64,000 bases of DNA from Dasyornis broadbenti (Eukaryota > Chordata > Aves > Passeriformes > Dasyornithidae), in NCBI GenBank assembly GCA_013397935.1, contig VZRN01004407.1:1263904-1327903 (forward strand), written 5' to 3'. The notes under the pieces were generated by a model that saw only the letters and a list, made by a program, of their open reading frames with translations, was not told the origin of the DNA and did no database searches. The position numbers were made by a program, and so were the translations under genes. Shown here one piece after another: positions 63,701 to 64,000 of this stretch. The number at the start of each line of letters is the position of its first letter. Positions within the stretch are counted from its first letter, which is position 1.

Positions 63701-64000
63701 AAAAAACATTCATATTCATTACATAAATAACATCTGGCACTTCAAGGGGACTCCAAGGGACAAAAGCCTTACACTTCAAAAACTGTGCTTGATCCAATAT
63801 TTTGTTGAGGTCCATTTTGTTGTACTCTATGTTCAAAACTTTCAAGACCTCCTGATGACAAAAAAAAAAAAAGGCTTGTGTGTGTTAAGACAGTGGATTA
63901 AGTTTATAGCAGCGTTCTAGCTCCTCTGTGGTTTGGCCAATGATTTCTGGGTTCAGTTTCACTTTAGTTGTTCACTGAGGCAATATCTAATTTTCAGAAA
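60720..64000. other. Intergenic region at right edge
   Basis: About 3.3 kb, AT-rich, with no gene I can support. In human the next gene is GLUD1, converging on the minus strand. I looked for its C-terminal coding sequence on the minus strand and did not find it, so at most its 3' untranslated region reaches here. Several TTTATT motifs on the plus strand (near 62982, 63052 and 63296) would be AATAAA on the minus strand, which fits but does not prove this. Confidence 0.45.

Overview
The window looks like a vertebrate chromosome segment, most likely from a bird. Three things support this. It carries old CR1 LINE 3' fragments. The genes are split by GT-AG introns. The gene order matches the human 10q23.2 block MMRN2 - SNCG - ADIRF - FAM25A, which from general knowledge is followed by GLUD1. 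No bacterial, viral or organellar genes are seen. I rebuilt exons by hand from splice sites, reading phase and family similarity; no alignment was run.

Layout. (1) 1-17246, minus strand: MMRN2 (multimerin-2), an endothelial extracellular-matrix glycoprotein. Six coding exons are present, covering the signal peptide, the seven-cysteine EMI domain and the long coiled coil. The final C1q exon lies outside the left edge. (2) 17247-25130: about 7.9 kb between the divergent MMRN2 and SNCG genes, with no gene I can support. (3) 25131-41145, plus: SNCG (gamma-synuclein), five coding exons, 134 residues, spread over about 16 kb. (4) 41146-48262: intergenic. (5) 48263-51506, plus: ADIRF, three coding exons, 76 residues, TATA promoter. 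(6) 51507-57348: intergenic, with a dense CpG island interrupted by a 20-N assembly gap beside a GGAT-type tandem repeat. (7) 57349-60719, plus: a FAM25-family gene, three coding exons, 76 residues, TATA promoter. (8) 60720-64000: AT-rich and gene-free as far as I can see; by synteny it may approach the 3' end of GLUD1 on the minus strand.

The most interesting signal is that ADIRF and the FAM25-like gene are clearly related. Both encode 76 residues, both have a 63-bp middle exon, both have two phase-1 introns at the same aligned positions, and both are built from 11-residue amphipathic units. SNCG, directly upstream, is also an 11-residue-repeat, lipid-binding type of protein whose first two introns are phase 1. 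The window may therefore hold a three-gene tandem family of small amphipathic-helix proteins. The ADIRF-FAM25 link is well supported by the sequence; the link to synuclein is a hypothesis.
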